Shown here in pieces: positions 27,608 to 36,825 of a DNA stretch of 64,000 nt. Positions within the stretch are counted from its first letter, which is position 1. Each line of letters starts with the position of its first letter. The notes below the pieces were generated by a model. It saw only the letters and a list, made by a program, of their open reading frames with translations, did no database searches and was not told where the DNA came from. Both the position numbers and the translations under genes were made by a program. Source of the DNA: a bacterium (lineage in GTDB: Bacteria; Planctomycetota; Planctomycetia; Isosphaerales; Isosphaeraceae); assembly GCA_016125085.1 (NCBI GenBank), contig WGMM01000002.1:228454-292453 (forward strand), read 5' to 3'.

Positions 27608-29368
27608 TCACTCCACGACCCGCACGTAAAGCTCGCGCAGCTGCTTGAAATCGACCTCTCCGGGGGCGCCTGTCATCAGGTCGTAGCCCCGGGCCGTCTT
27701 CGGAAATGCGATGCAATCCCGAATGTTCGTCAGCCCTGCGAAGAGCATCACCAGCCGGTCGACACCCAGAGCGATGCCCCCGTGCGGCGGTGCGCCGAAC
27801 GACAGTGCCGAAAGCAGGAAGCCGAACTTTTCCTGTGCCTGTTCGGGCGTCAGTCCGAGCAATTCGAAAATCCGGGCCTGAATGGCAGGATCATGGCACC
27901 GGATCGTGCCGCCGCCACATTCCTCGCCGTTGATGACCAGGTCATAAGCCTGGGCACGGACTTTCGAAGGATCCGTCTCAAGCAGCGGCAGATCTTCCGG
28001 CAGCGGCATCGTAAACGGATGGTGTTCCGCCACATATCGCTTTTCTTCGGCATCCCAGTGCAACAGCGGGAACCGCACCACCCACGAATAGTGGTAGCTC
28101 TTCGGGTCGTAAAGCTCCAGCTCGGCACCCAGGCGAATCCGCAGGTTCGAAAGGGCCTGATGCGTGACGGCCTCGGGCCCGGCCACGGCGAAGATCATGT
28201 CGCCCGTCTTGGCGCCGAAGCGTTCCTTCATTTCGGCCTGAACTTCGGCCGGGAAGAACTTGGCCGTCGGTCCGGCGAAGCCTTCGTCTTCGACTTTCAG
28301 CCAGATCAGGCCCTTGGCGCCGAACTCGCCGACGTAAGCCGTCAGGCCGTCCAGATCCTTCCGGCTGTATTTGGCACCCGCCCCCGGAGCACACAGGCCA
28401 CGAACGCGGCCGCCATTGCTCAAGGCGATCTGGATCACCTGAAACGTCGTCTTCGGCGCGATATCTGCCAGGTCATGAATCTCAACGCCGAAACGCAGGT
28501 CGGGCCGGTCCACGCCGTAGCGTTCCATGGCGTCCTTGTAATCGATGCGCGGCAGCGGCAATGTCGGGGCCGAGCCGGTGAATTCCTTCGCCAGATTGGC
28601 CACGAGCGGCTCCATGGCCGTCATGATGTCCTCGTCCTGAACGAACGACATTTCCACGTCAAGCTGCGTGAACTCCGGCTGCCGGTTGGCACGCAGGTCT
28701 TCGTCGCGGAAGCAGCGGGCGATCTGGAAATACCGGTCCATTCCCGACATCATCAGAATCTGCTTATAAAGCTGCGGCGATTGCGGCAGGGCATAGAAGT
28801 GCCCCTTGTGCAGCCGGCTGGGGACCAGGAAGTCCCGCGCGCCTTCGGGCGTGGACCGCCCCAGAATCGGCGTCTCGAATTCCAGGAAGCCCTGGTCCGA
28901 AAGGCTCTTGCGCATGACCTGATTCATCGTGTGCCGCATCACGAAGACTTGCTGCAGCTCGGGCCGGCGCAGGTCCAGATACCGATACTTCAGCCGCACT
29001 TCCTCGTTGGCGTCGCCGGCCTGAATGTCGAACGGCGGCGTGGCGCTCTTGTTGAACACGCTGAGTTCCGTCACCCGCACTTCGACTTCGCCGGTGGCGA
29101 GCTTCGGGTTTTCCTTGCCTGCCAGGCGTTTGGCGACGACACCCTTGACGCCCAGGCAGAACTCGCTGCGCAGCTCACGGGCGGCATTCATGAGTGCTTC
29201 GCCCTGATCCGGCTCGAACACCACCTGAGTGATGCCGTAGCGGTCGCGGAGGTCGATGAAGACCAGCCCACCGAAGTCGCGATAGGCATCGACCCATCCG
29301 TTGAGGATGACCGTCTCGCCGACCTGTTTCGCCGTCAGTTCGCCACAATTGTGCGTTCGCTTGAGCAT
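27608..29368 (-). CDS. aspS: Aspartyl-tRNA synthetase
   Basis: A 586-residue class II synthetase. The start at 29368 gives MLKRTHNCGELTAKQVGE, the normal N-terminus; the frame is open to 29485 without homology. Seen: OB anticodon domain (VILNGWVDAYRDFGGLVFID), motif 2 CFRDEDLRANRQPEF, the bacterial GAD insertion in the middle, and motif 3 GIALGVDRLVMLFAG. Length and the insertion mark the bacterial AspRS type. Discriminating versus non-discriminating (Asp/Asn) function cannot be decided by eye and depends on whether the genome has gatCAB. Confidence 0.97.
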   Translation of the reverse strand: MLKRTHNCGELTAKQVGETVILNGWVDAYRDFGGLVFIDLRDRYGITQVVFEPDQGEALMNAARELRSEFCLGVKGVVAKRLAGKENPKLATGEVEVRVTELSVFNKSATPPFDIQAGDANEEVRLKYRYLDLRRPELQQVFVMRHTMNQVMRKSLSDQGFLEFETPILGRSTPEGARDFLVPSRLHKGHFYALPQSPQLYKQILMMSGMDRYFQIARCFRDEDLRANRQPEFTQLDVEMSFVQDEDIMTAMEPLVANLAKEFTGSAPTLPLPRIDYKDAMERYGVDRPDLRFGVEIHDLADIAPKTTFQVIQIALSNGGRVRGLCAPGAGAKYSRKDLDGLTAYVGEFGAKGLIWLKVEDEGFAGPTAKFFPAEVQAEMKERFGAKTGDMIFAVAGPEAVTHQALSNLRIRLGAELELYDPKSYHYSWVVRFPLLHWDAEEKRYVAEHHPFTMPLPEDLPLLETDPSKVRAQAYDLVINGEECGGGTIRCHDPAIQARIFELLGLTPEQAQEKFGFLLSALSFGAPPHGGIALGVDRLVMLFAGLTNIRDCIAFPKTARGYDLMTGAPGEVDFKQLRELYVRVVE

Positions 29369-29598
29369 TTGCCACTCGTCGAAATCGGCCGTCAGGCCGA
29401 ACTTTCCATGCCGCCGGAAGATCGAAACGAACTCCGCTTCGCACCCCGCCAGGGCACCTTGCCGAAACCTGCTTGGACACGACACTTTAGCCGTTTCGGG
29501 CCTAATTCACAAGACGCGAAATTCGTCATGAGTATTTCGGAGGCCGGAACAGAATGCGATAGCCCTTGAACATCGAACATTGACATGTGCACATATAT

Positions 29599-31320
29599 TC
29601 ACTCGCGTGGAATCGCCTTCCCCGAAATGTCAACAATCGCGGTAAGGAATTCATGAATTTCGTCGTCGACCCTATCAGCGGGCATATATTCGATCAAGGT
29701 ATGATAATCCGATTTCTGCATGAGATTGGGCAACTCAAAGCTTGAGAAAAACAGTTTGAACAATGGGCCGAAAAACTCATCACTGACCTTGAAATTACTG
29801 TCCCAAGGATTTTTATCCAATTTCATTAATGCATCGCTTATCTCCTCAATCGCTTTTGCCATTTTGGCTCTCCAAGTAGGAGCGAACAACGCGCCTTCTT
29901 GACGTTTTCCAAATTCCTCGGCATAGTTCAGTAACGTATCTTTGTCAGCAAAATAATTTTCAAATTCCCTTCGCCTCCACATTTTCAGATGAAAGTTCGT
30001 CTCTTTCGGTAGATCTCTTTCAAGCCGATCGAACACCCCTATACCCTGTAAGTCTGGCTTTGCCTCTCGAATCGCATAAAAGTGTTCTTTGGCTTTTACC
30101 GGCTGATTGGCTACGTAATGCACGAACGGGCTTTCTAAGCATTCAATCGCCGGATGAGACAACTTTCTGGCAAATGCACGTAGCATCGCGAGATCTGTTG
30201 CACCTTCCAAATAAAGAACCCAACCACGCTCCTCAGCAGAATAATATTGATCGAATCCGATTTCCTTCAAAGACTTCTTTAGCTGTGCTCCACGATCATC
30301 AATCCTATGAGGCTTTCCAACGAACGCGATTACGATATCGCGATCCGCAGCCTCATTCAATATTACCTCCGAATGACTTGCAGCGATGATCTGGCTGCCT
30401 GTTTCTCGGGCATGATCAGTCAATTCCTGGTAAATTTGTCTTTGTCGCAAAATTTCCAAATGAGCGTCCGGTTCGTCCAACAATAATACCGAGCCAGGAT
30501 TGACAGCCATGTGTGCTAACAATAGCAATGTTTGCTGCTGACCTCTACCACTGGAGGAGAGATCCAGTTTTGTTCCTTGCCTCGTTTCGAAGTTCATAGC
30601 GATCTCGCCTCTCTCCCGGACATATACAGGATCATTCAATTTTACTCCGAACAACGATTCCATTCTCGTTATAATCCGCAGCCAATTTCTGAATCCATCA
30701 TTCGATTCCAACGACTGATAACAGAGGTTTCTCAGCACCTCCGCTGTTCTCCCCTCGCCAAGCCTCACGTTAACCGCACCTGCTTCCAATCGATCCTCTC
30801 TCGCCGCAAGACCTGACATTGGAGGAAGATACGCCATTTTTAATTCTGCCATCTCATCCGGAACACTCATTCTCTCCCCATCCTGTGTTCGTAAGGGACG
30901 ACAATAAAACGACTCTTCATTTGCATAATCGAATTCCAGACCGCATTGCGTACACTTGCCATTGATAATGGCTTCCACAATGATTTCGATCAAGACATTA
31001 CGAGTACGTCTCTTCCCTTCCGACTTTGTCGATTCCCGGACATGTCGATCACGCCACAATAGAATAGAAGATGGTACAGGTATTGCAATTAAATCTCTCC
31101 TGTTGATCGTAACTCCGGGACGTTTTTCAGGAACACCGGAATCTCCACTTCGTTTTTCGATCCATCTCTTCACACCCACATCCCAAAGAGCCAAGGCCTG
31201 GAGTGCGGAGGATTTTCCAGAATTATTTGGACCGACGAAAACAACTGATTCTCCGAGCTCGATATCGATCTCCTCAAATGGCTTAAAATTCCGGACGATG
31301 AGTCTGGTCAACAAAGGCAT
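29599..31320 (-). CDS. OLD-family ATPase with Toprim nuclease domain
   Basis: A 573-residue protein. The ATPase half has Walker A GPNNSGKSS (30-38), ABC-like signature SSSGRGQQQT (245-254), Walker B VLLLDEPDAHLE (D272, E273) and switch His in AASHSEV (H306). A Toprim domain follows with LEGATDLAML (E362) and a downstream acidic segment (VFDRLERDL). A Cys trio at C113, C116 and C130 in the coiled-coil region suggests a zinc-binding insert. The start is ATG 31320 with GGGAG nine bases upstream. OLD nucleases act in phage defence or repair. No UvrD-like GajB partner is adjacent. The gene is visibly AT-richer than its neighbours, a sign of transfer. Confidence 0.88.
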   Translation of the reverse strand: MPLLTRLIVRNFKPFEEIDIELGESVVFVGPNNSGKSSALQALALWDVGVKRWIEKRSGDSGVPEKRPGVTINRRDLIAIPVPSSILLWRDRHVRESTKSEGKRRTRNVLIEIIVEAIINGKCTQCGLEFDYANEESFYCRPLRTQDGERMSVPDEMAELKMAYLPPMSGLAAREDRLEAGAVNVRLGEGRTAEVLRNLCYQSLESNDGFRNWLRIITRMESLFGVKLNDPVYVRERGEIAMNFETRQGTKLDLSSSGRGQQQTLLLLAHMAVNPGSVLLLDEPDAHLEILRQRQIYQELTDHARETGSQIIAASHSEVILNEAADRDIVIAFVGKPHRIDDRGAQLKKSLKEIGFDQYYSAEERGWVLYLEGATDLAMLRAFARKLSHPAIECLESPFVHYVANQPVKAKEHFYAIREAKPDLQGIGVFDRLERDLPKETNFHLKMWRRREFENYFADKDTLLNYAEEFGKRQEGALFAPTWRAKMAKAIEEISDALMKLDKNPWDSNFKVSDEFFGPLFKLFFSSFELPNLMQKSDYHTLIEYMPADRVDDEIHEFLTAIVDISGKAIPRE

Positions 31321-31658
31321 CGTTTTATGCTCCCACAAAGTTGCATAGATTTGATGAATAGTTCAACCTTGGACCGAACGAAATCGAAACATGAATGATT
31401 CCTCGTTCGTTTCGCCGGATGGAATACATGATCATCGAGTCGATTTTTGGCATTGCACTTCACAACCATCGGATTTAGGACTCACTCACCCGTCGCAATA
31501 CGGAAGATAACATGAATTCGGATGCGTGCCCACATGACACACAGAACAAATCTCTGACGAATTTGTTCTCAAGTTGCTGGTCGATATCACCCGCAAAGCA
31601 CATGCTGCCGATCCAATGCGATCAGCAAGACAGGCAGAACTTACGTCCCCATAAATCC
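31321..31658. other. 338-bp AT-richer intergenic region
   Basis: The gap upstream of the OLD-type gene. It contains an 8-bp perfect hairpin (arms 31544-31551 and 31561-31568) and AT-rich segments. No RNA gene or insertion-sequence end is recognised. It probably belongs to the same transferred segment as the OLD gene. Confidence 0.45.
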
Positions 31659-31988
31659 CTATTGCCCAAAGCTGCCCCCGACGATCATCTGCAGCTTCAC
31701 GTAAGCCGCGAGCATGGGACCAAGTGTCACCCAGGCCGCGACATTCAAGAGCCGCCACAGGCTCAACCGATGCGGATGGCCTGATTCGGCATTCCGTGCC
31801 CCGCCCCGAAACGCCAGAAACGTCGCCGAAATGGTCATCAGAGATATGCCGATGGCCATCGTCACGCCATCGGGGGCCTGGACCGAGCATAGAAAGCCCG
31901 CGATCCAGACGATTCCGACAGCCAGATCACGTAAGGTTTTGCGTACCCGGCCCGCATGGCCGGCTGTGTGAGGCGACACGGAACTCAT
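31659..31988 (-). CDS. Small membrane protein
   Basis: A 109-residue protein with an N-terminal soluble part and hydrophobic segments around VGIVWIAGFLCSV, TMAIGISLMTISATFLAF and LLNVAAWVTLGPMLAAYV. Its start overlaps the stop of the metallophosphoesterase upstream by four bases (ATGA at 31985-31988), supporting a real coupled gene. No family is recognised. It may anchor or assist the exported phosphoesterase (inference from coupling only). Confidence 0.68.
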   Translation of the reverse strand: MSSVSPHTAGHAGRVRKTLRDLAVGIVWIAGFLCSVQAPDGVTMAIGISLMTISATFLAFRGGARNAESGHPHRLSLWRLLNVAAWVTLGPMLAAYVKLQMIVGGSFGQ

Positions 31989-32968
31989 CGCCAGTTGAAG
32001 ACTTCCGGCCGGGCGTTCGCCGGATGTTTCGGGTCGAGGGCGTTCAGAGTGAGAACGGCGCCACCCTGAATCGGCCGGAATTTCGTCCAGCCCAGAGGTT
32101 GGGCGGCATTGAATGGATAGGCCACGGCGGGCAGGTTGATCAGCTTGATCCCTTCATGCTGGCCGAACGGGTTCCAGACATGCGTGTGGCCGAAGATCAT
32201 GGCCTTCACCTGGGGCCGGGCGACGATCGCTTCATAAACGGCGGCCGTGTCGGTCAGCCCTTGTGTCGGAATCAGGGCCGGGTTGTGATGCACGAAGACG
32301 ATGGTCGGTACATCATCATGGTTTTTCAGGGCATCACCCAGCCAAGCGACCTGGGCCGGGCCGACCAGCCCTGGCGTGAAGTTCGGCCGCTGCAGCGAAT
32401 CGAGCACCAGGAACCGCACTCCGGCGACGGTCACATCGAGCGTGTGGTGGCTTTCGACGGCTTTCGCCCGTCCCGGTTCGGCCAGGCCCGCCGCGCCGAC
32501 GACCTGACGGAAATTGTCGCGGTCATCATGATTACCCAGTGCCATGTGCACTGGGATGCCGGCATCGGTGAACGGCTTGAGCAGCTTGAGAAGCTGGTCG
32601 TAATCACCCGCCCTGCCGACGCCGTAAGCCAGATCGCCGTCGATGAACACGGCCCGGGGCTTCACCGGTTCGGCCAGAATGCCGGCGACGACGCGTGTCA
32701 GGTTGTTCGTCATGTTGTTTTCGCGAGCCACGGCACCCGGGTTCTGGTCGATGTGCGTGTCTGAGACCAGTGCGACCCAGTCGACGGCCGGAGATGCGAC
32801 CGGAGCTTTCGTGTCGTCGAAGGTAGCCAGGGCCTCGGAAGTCATTCGTCCTGAGAGACCCAGCGCGGCCGCACCGGCCATGGCCAGGCCGGATTTGAGC
32901 ACGTCGCGACGGTGAGCGGATCGTTCGCCTCGTGAATGGTCATCGGAAGGAATCAGGCTGAACGGCAT
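31985..32968 (-). CDS. Exported calcineurin-like metallophosphoesterase (Tat signal)
   Basis: A 327-residue protein beginning at ATG 32968 with a twin-arginine signal (SAHRRDVLKSGLAMAGAAAL). The catalytic blocks are complete and in order: SDTHID, DGDLAYG, LGNHDD, VHHNP and GHTHVW, giving a dinuclear metal site. This fits the cyclic-nucleotide phosphodiesterase/acid-phosphatase-like branch of the family; export points to phosphate or phosphodiester scavenging outside the cytoplasm. The frame is open to 33067, but the Tat motif position favours 32968. It is coupled to the membrane protein at 31659-31988. Confidence 0.88.
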   Translation of the reverse strand: MPFSLIPSDDHSRGERSAHRRDVLKSGLAMAGAAALGLSGRMTSEALATFDDTKAPVASPAVDWVALVSDTHIDQNPGAVARENNMTNNLTRVVAGILAEPVKPRAVFIDGDLAYGVGRAGDYDQLLKLLKPFTDAGIPVHMALGNHDDRDNFRQVVGAAGLAEPGRAKAVESHHTLDVTVAGVRFLVLDSLQRPNFTPGLVGPAQVAWLGDALKNHDDVPTIVFVHHNPALIPTQGLTDTAAVYEAIVARPQVKAMIFGHTHVWNPFGQHEGIKLINLPAVAYPFNAAQPLGWTKFRPIQGGAVLTLNALDPKHPANARPEVFNWR

Positions 32969-33252
32969 GGGCGAAGTCTCAATGGCGGGAACTCGGTTCG
33001 TATCGTCGCCTGCGGCAGTGTTCGGCCGACTTGGCGAAATCGCTTGCGAGCTTGATTGTACCGCCATCGCAGGGCGAATTCGAAGCCGGGGAGCATGTGA
33101 CCGTTTTCCCCACGTTGACGCCCGAATCGTCCCCGTTTATGATGTTACGATTCCGGGCATGCGTCGAAACGGGTCCACATTAGGAAGGGCATTCCGTTTC
33201 GTTCGTTCATTGGCCGCACGCCCACGAGAGTCGAACGAAAGCCACGGACCCG

Positions 33253-34185
33253 ATGAAAGCCACCGAGAAAAAGACGCAGGAACCGCACGCCGAGCAACTT
33301 CCGGAGCACATTCTGGAACACGCTACCGAAACGCATATTCATGACCCGAATGCGGACCGCACGGCTCTTGAGATCTGGATCCGGTCGAAAATCGACGGCG
33401 GCCCGACTGCCTGGGGTCCGTGGGTCGGCGGCCTTCTGGCGATCATTCTGGGAGCAGCCTTCCTGAGCCAGACTTCCGGCAGCGGAAAGTCCGGTGAGCA
33501 GGCCTGGACGAAGCTCCTCACAGCCACTTCCGCCCCGGAATACGTGGAAATCGCCGACGAAGCGAAATCGGGTGCCGCTGCGACCTGGGCCAGCTACATG
33601 GCCGGCCAGCAATATTACACCCAGGCGATCGCCAGCCTGTTGGTAAACCGCGAAACGGCCGATCTGAACCTGAATCGTGCCAAAGATGCCTACCAGAAGG
33701 CCGTCGAGCGTGCTCGCGGCCTCAACGACACCGAACTCGCCAGCACGGCCGAACTCGGCCTGGCCCGTACCCTGGAAATGCAGGGCAAGCTGACCGAAGC
33801 CATCGAGCTTTATGACAAAATCGCCAAGGCCGCCACGGGCACCACGATCGGCGAAAAAGCCGCCGCCTGTGCCGCCCTGCTCCGCAAGCCCGAGGCGACC
33901 ACCTTCTACCAGTCGCTGGCGACCTACAAGCCGCAACCGGTTTCGACACCGCCGGGCTTCGGCAATCTGGGCCTGCCTACGGACCATCCGCCGCTGGACG
34001 GCCCGACCATCAATACCCCTCTTCCGGCCCTTCCCGACCCGGGCGACCTGCTACGCGACATCGCTCCGCCCCCTTCGAGTTCACCCGCGGCCCCGACCGG
34101 CGATGCCCTGAAGGATCTGGCTCCCCCGCCAGCATCCAAGCCTGCCGCCCCTTCGGCACCGGCCACGCCCGAACCACCGAAGTGA
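33253..34185 (+). CDS. Membrane-anchored TPR protein with Pro-rich tail
   Basis: A 310-residue protein. An N-terminal charged region (1-50), one transmembrane helix (GPWVGGLLAIILGAAFL, about 55-72) and then tetratricopeptide-like helices (ASYMAGQQYYTQAIASLL, AYQKAVERARG, LGLARTLEMQGKLTEAIELY) resemble the YfgM/Tol-associated TPR group. The last 90 residues are Pro/Ala/Ser-rich and probably disordered. YfgM-like proteins work with the secretory machinery and outer-membrane assembly; function here is inferred. It ends just before a strong intrinsic terminator. Confidence 0.8.
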   Translation: MKATEKKTQEPHAEQLPEHILEHATETHIHDPNADRTALEIWIRSKIDGGPTAWGPWVGGLLAIILGAAFLSQTSGSGKSGEQAWTKLLTATSAPEYVEIADEAKSGAAATWASYMAGQQYYTQAIASLLVNRETADLNLNRAKDAYQKAVERARGLNDTELASTAELGLARTLEMQGKLTEAIELYDKIAKAATGTTIGEKAAACAALLRKPEATTFYQSLATYKPQPVSTPPGFGNLGLPTDHPPLDGPTINTPLPALPDPGDLLRDIAPPPSSSPAAPTGDALKDLAPPPASKPAAPSAPATPEPPK

Positions 34186-34226
34186 ATTGACCGGACGAAA
34201 AATACCCACAGGGGGCCGAGCCTGCC

Positions 34227-34258
34227 GGAACAGGGGCTCGACTCCCTGTTCCATTTTT
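34227..34258 (+). terminator. Intrinsic terminator after the TPR gene
   Basis: A 9-bp perfect stem (34227-34235 with 34244-34252), 8-base loop, followed by ATTTTT. It lies 42 bp after the TPR gene stop and 27 bp before the pseudouridine synthase start. Confidence 0.82.
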
Positions 34259-34284
34259 ACCGATGAAGGAAGCCAACGATTTCG

Positions 34285-35322
34285 ATGAAGCGGGAGCTTT
34301 CCGAAAACCCGGAAGAATTCGTCGTCAAAAGTTTCCTCATCTCGGAACCGAGGCTGGACGCCTATTTGACTTCCCGCTACCAGGATTTTTCCCGCTCGCT
34401 CATCAAGAAGATCCTCGACGCCGGCGGTGTCACCGTCAACGGAGTTCAAGTCAAGGCTTCAACGAAAGTCCGTCAGGGCGACCTCATTCGTGTTCGTCTG
34501 CCGGATTTGCCCGAAACGGCCATCGAGCCTGAGGACATCCCGCTGGATGTCCTGTACGAAGACGAATGGATGACCGTCATCAACAAGCCGGCTGGAATGG
34601 TCGTGCATCCGGCAAAGGGCAATTGGGGCGGCACTCTGGTCAACGCCCTGGCGTTTCGTTACAGCCGCCTTTCGACAGTCTCCGGTGAAAACCGGCCTGG
34701 CATCATCCACCGGCTGGACCGGGACACCACGGGCCTGGTCCTGGTCGCTCGTGACGACGAAACGCACCGGGGCATCGCGGCCCAGTTCGAAGAGCGATCT
34801 ATCGAAAAGAACTACCTGGCTGTCGTTTACGGCGAGCCGAGCCGCGACCGGGACTTCATCGAAAAGCCGATCGGCCATCACCCGACCGTCCGCGAAAAAA
34901 TGACGATCAAGACTGTGGCCGATGGCGGCAAGGAATCGAAAACGCTTTACGAAGTGAAGCGCCGCTATGGCCGTTACGCCCTGCTCCGCTGCGAACTGTT
35001 CACAGGGCGGACGCACCAGATCCGTGTGCACCTGCAATCGATCGGGCACCCGATTCTTGCGGACAAGCACTACGCCGGCCGGGAGCGGGTGACGCTCTCC
35101 GAACTGAAGGGCCTGATTCAGCCCGGCAGCCTGCCGGAAGGCGAAGAGCCGCTCATCACCCGCCAGGCCCTGCATGCACACACGCTTGCGCTCGTGCATC
35201 CGCGCACAGGCAAGCGGCTTGAGCTGGAGGCCCCGATTCCGCCCGACCTGACCAGGCTCATCGCCGAACTTGAGACGATGGCTCCGACCCTTGTGCCGAA
35301 AAAACGGCCAGGGAAGCCCTGA
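34285..35322 (+). CDS. RluD-type 23S rRNA pseudouridine synthase
   Basis: A 345-residue RluA-family enzyme. An S4 RNA-binding domain lies at 20-75 (RLDAYLTSRYQDFSRS, then GGVTVNGVQVKAST) and the catalytic domain has IIHRLDRDTTGLVLVAR with the nucleophile D145, followed by ELFTGRTHQIRVHL and KHYAGRERV. The S4 domain and length place it with RluC/RluD enzymes that act on 23S rRNA; target uridines cannot be read from sequence. It is convergent with the pectate lyase gene, only 12 bp away. Confidence 0.92.
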   Translation: MKRELSENPEEFVVKSFLISEPRLDAYLTSRYQDFSRSLIKKILDAGGVTVNGVQVKASTKVRQGDLIRVRLPDLPETAIEPEDIPLDVLYEDEWMTVINKPAGMVVHPAKGNWGGTLVNALAFRYSRLSTVSGENRPGIIHRLDRDTTGLVLVARDDETHRGIAAQFEERSIEKNYLAVVYGEPSRDRDFIEKPIGHHPTVREKMTIKTVADGGKESKTLYEVKRRYGRYALLRCELFTGRTHQIRVHLQSIGHPILADKHYAGRERVTLSELKGLIQPGSLPEGEEPLITRQALHAHTLALVHPRTGKRLELEAPIPPDLTRLIAELETMAPTLVPKKRPGKP

Positions 35323-35334
35323 TATCCGTTCGAT

Positions 35335-36780
35335 TTACGGATTCGAGCCGACGTATGCGGCCAGAGTTCGTACATTTTCGCAGAAAGTTACCGACGAAAT
35401 GACGGAACCAGCCGGGCGCTTGTCGATTTTGCCAGGTTCGACCCATGCGCCACGAAGGTCGATCGAGCCGACGATTTTCGCCACATCGGCGGGATCAGCC
35501 TCGAACGATTTGCTGCGTTCAATCTTATCGCGTTGCCGGGCCATTTCCTTATCGCTGGCATTCATCAGCGTTTCGAATCGCTTGCGTAATGACTTCGCCC
35601 GATTCCCGACCTTGAAGGCGTAATGGGTCGGCACGTCCGAATCGTCGTAAGTCAATTCGTAGCTTCTCGTGAAATAAAGCGGCCGGTCGGTTTTCAATTC
35701 GTAAAACCTGGCAAGGCGACCGTCAGGCAATGCGACACGATCCAGCCAATCGAGAGCTAAGGAAATCGGCCGCAGGTATTTCTTGTCGTCTGTGACGACA
35801 TACAGATTCATGAGCGTTTCGATCAACCGCTGGCTTTCTCCGCCCGAAATCGCCGGGGGCTCGAACTTGCGGGCCCACACGGGTTGCATTTCGAAGTCGG
35901 ACTGCTGCGCCCAGGCCGGCTGAGGGGCCGGCATTTGTGCCGCAAGAACAAAATCTCCGGCACGAATCGCGGCATCGCGGTATTTCGGGTCGCCCGTAAG
36001 CCGAGTGGCCAGCAACAGCGTTTCGATCGTGCGATCGACATTACCGTCGTTGAAAGTGTAGTAACGCCAATATTCCTTGTAGGCTGGCCAGGTTCTCGAC
36101 CATGTTTCAGGATACCTGGCTTTCGGATCCGCCGGTTTCGAAGAGCCGGCCGGCTCGGCCCATCCCTGGGCGAAACCGCCATTGGGGTATTGAGACTTGA
36201 GGATCGACTCGAGGGCGAATGTCACACTTTCGTGCACGTCCGCGAATTCTCCCGGAAATGCATGATCGAAATGCAACAGGAATCGAACGGCCGACTGGGT
36301 CTTGTCGTCGTCGAACGTGCTGACGTCGAATCCCGGCTTCTTCCGCGGCGGATCGATACGATACGCGATTTTCGATCGAGCCTCCGGCGCGAATTCGATC
36401 TTGTCGGTCCAGCCGCCGCTGCGAAGCTGGCCCCGAACAAGACAGCGGGCCGCGGCCAAAGCACCTTCACGAGCCTTGGGCAACTGCGTCATTTCGAAAA
36501 CGTCAAGCAGCGCCTGCCCGACCTCAGGCGTGCCCGGCGGCTGCACCCAGACCGTATCCGGCCCGGTCACCACCTCGCCCTGCGAATGTGCCAGATCGTC
36601 GGAATACTTGTAAACGTAGCCGCCATGGCGGGCGATCCTGTCCACGAAAAAGCCGACGGCCTTTTCCAGCGCGGCACGAGCCTGGGCTTTGTCCAGCGAT
36701 GCGGCGAAGCAGAGGCCACGACCGAGCGAGGCTAAAGCCGTGAGGGCTAGAAATTCACGTCGTCCAGAATTGCGGGTCAT
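35335..36780 (-). CDS. Exported pectate lyase, PL10-like
   Basis: A 481-residue protein with a Tat-like signal (MTRNSGRREFLALTALASLG). The fold is alpha/alpha-barrel-like, with PL10 landmarks: QYPNGGFAQGW, then YKEYWRYYTFNDGNVDRT, and later ARKFEPPAISGGESQ, corresponding to the Asp/Arg-containing active-site segments of polygalacturonate lyases. Polygalacturonate lyases cleave pectin by beta-elimination with calcium. The neighbours (sulfatase at 36826, copper/cytochrome enzyme at 38422, both minus strand) suggest a polysaccharide-use region, though gaps between genes are moderate. Subfamily placement is by motif only. Confidence 0.78.
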   Translation of the reverse strand: MTRNSGRREFLALTALASLGRGLCFAASLDKAQARAALEKAVGFFVDRIARHGGYVYKYSDDLAHSQGEVVTGPDTVWVQPPGTPEVGQALLDVFEMTQLPKAREGALAAARCLVRGQLRSGGWTDKIEFAPEARSKIAYRIDPPRKKPGFDVSTFDDDKTQSAVRFLLHFDHAFPGEFADVHESVTFALESILKSQYPNGGFAQGWAEPAGSSKPADPKARYPETWSRTWPAYKEYWRYYTFNDGNVDRTIETLLLATRLTGDPKYRDAAIRAGDFVLAAQMPAPQPAWAQQSDFEMQPVWARKFEPPAISGGESQRLIETLMNLYVVTDDKKYLRPISLALDWLDRVALPDGRLARFYELKTDRPLYFTRSYELTYDDSDVPTHYAFKVGNRAKSLRKRFETLMNASDKEMARQRDKIERSKSFEADPADVAKIVGSIDLRGAWVEPGKIDKRPAGSVISSVTFCENVRTLAAYVGSNP

Positions 36781-36825
36781 GATCGTCCTGCCCCCGTACC
36801 GTCGATGACATTTCGATGCGAAACA

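Noticed and set aside
29599..31320. A Gabija (GajA) system.
   Set aside because: No UvrD-like helicase gene is adjacent; both neighbours are ordinary chromosomal genes.
31486..31890. Minus-strand frame containing CSVCHVGTH, a possible c-type haem motif.
   Set aside because: The frame overlaps the well-supported coupled membrane protein at 31659-31988; one CxxCH is expected by chance and nothing else resembles a cytochrome.
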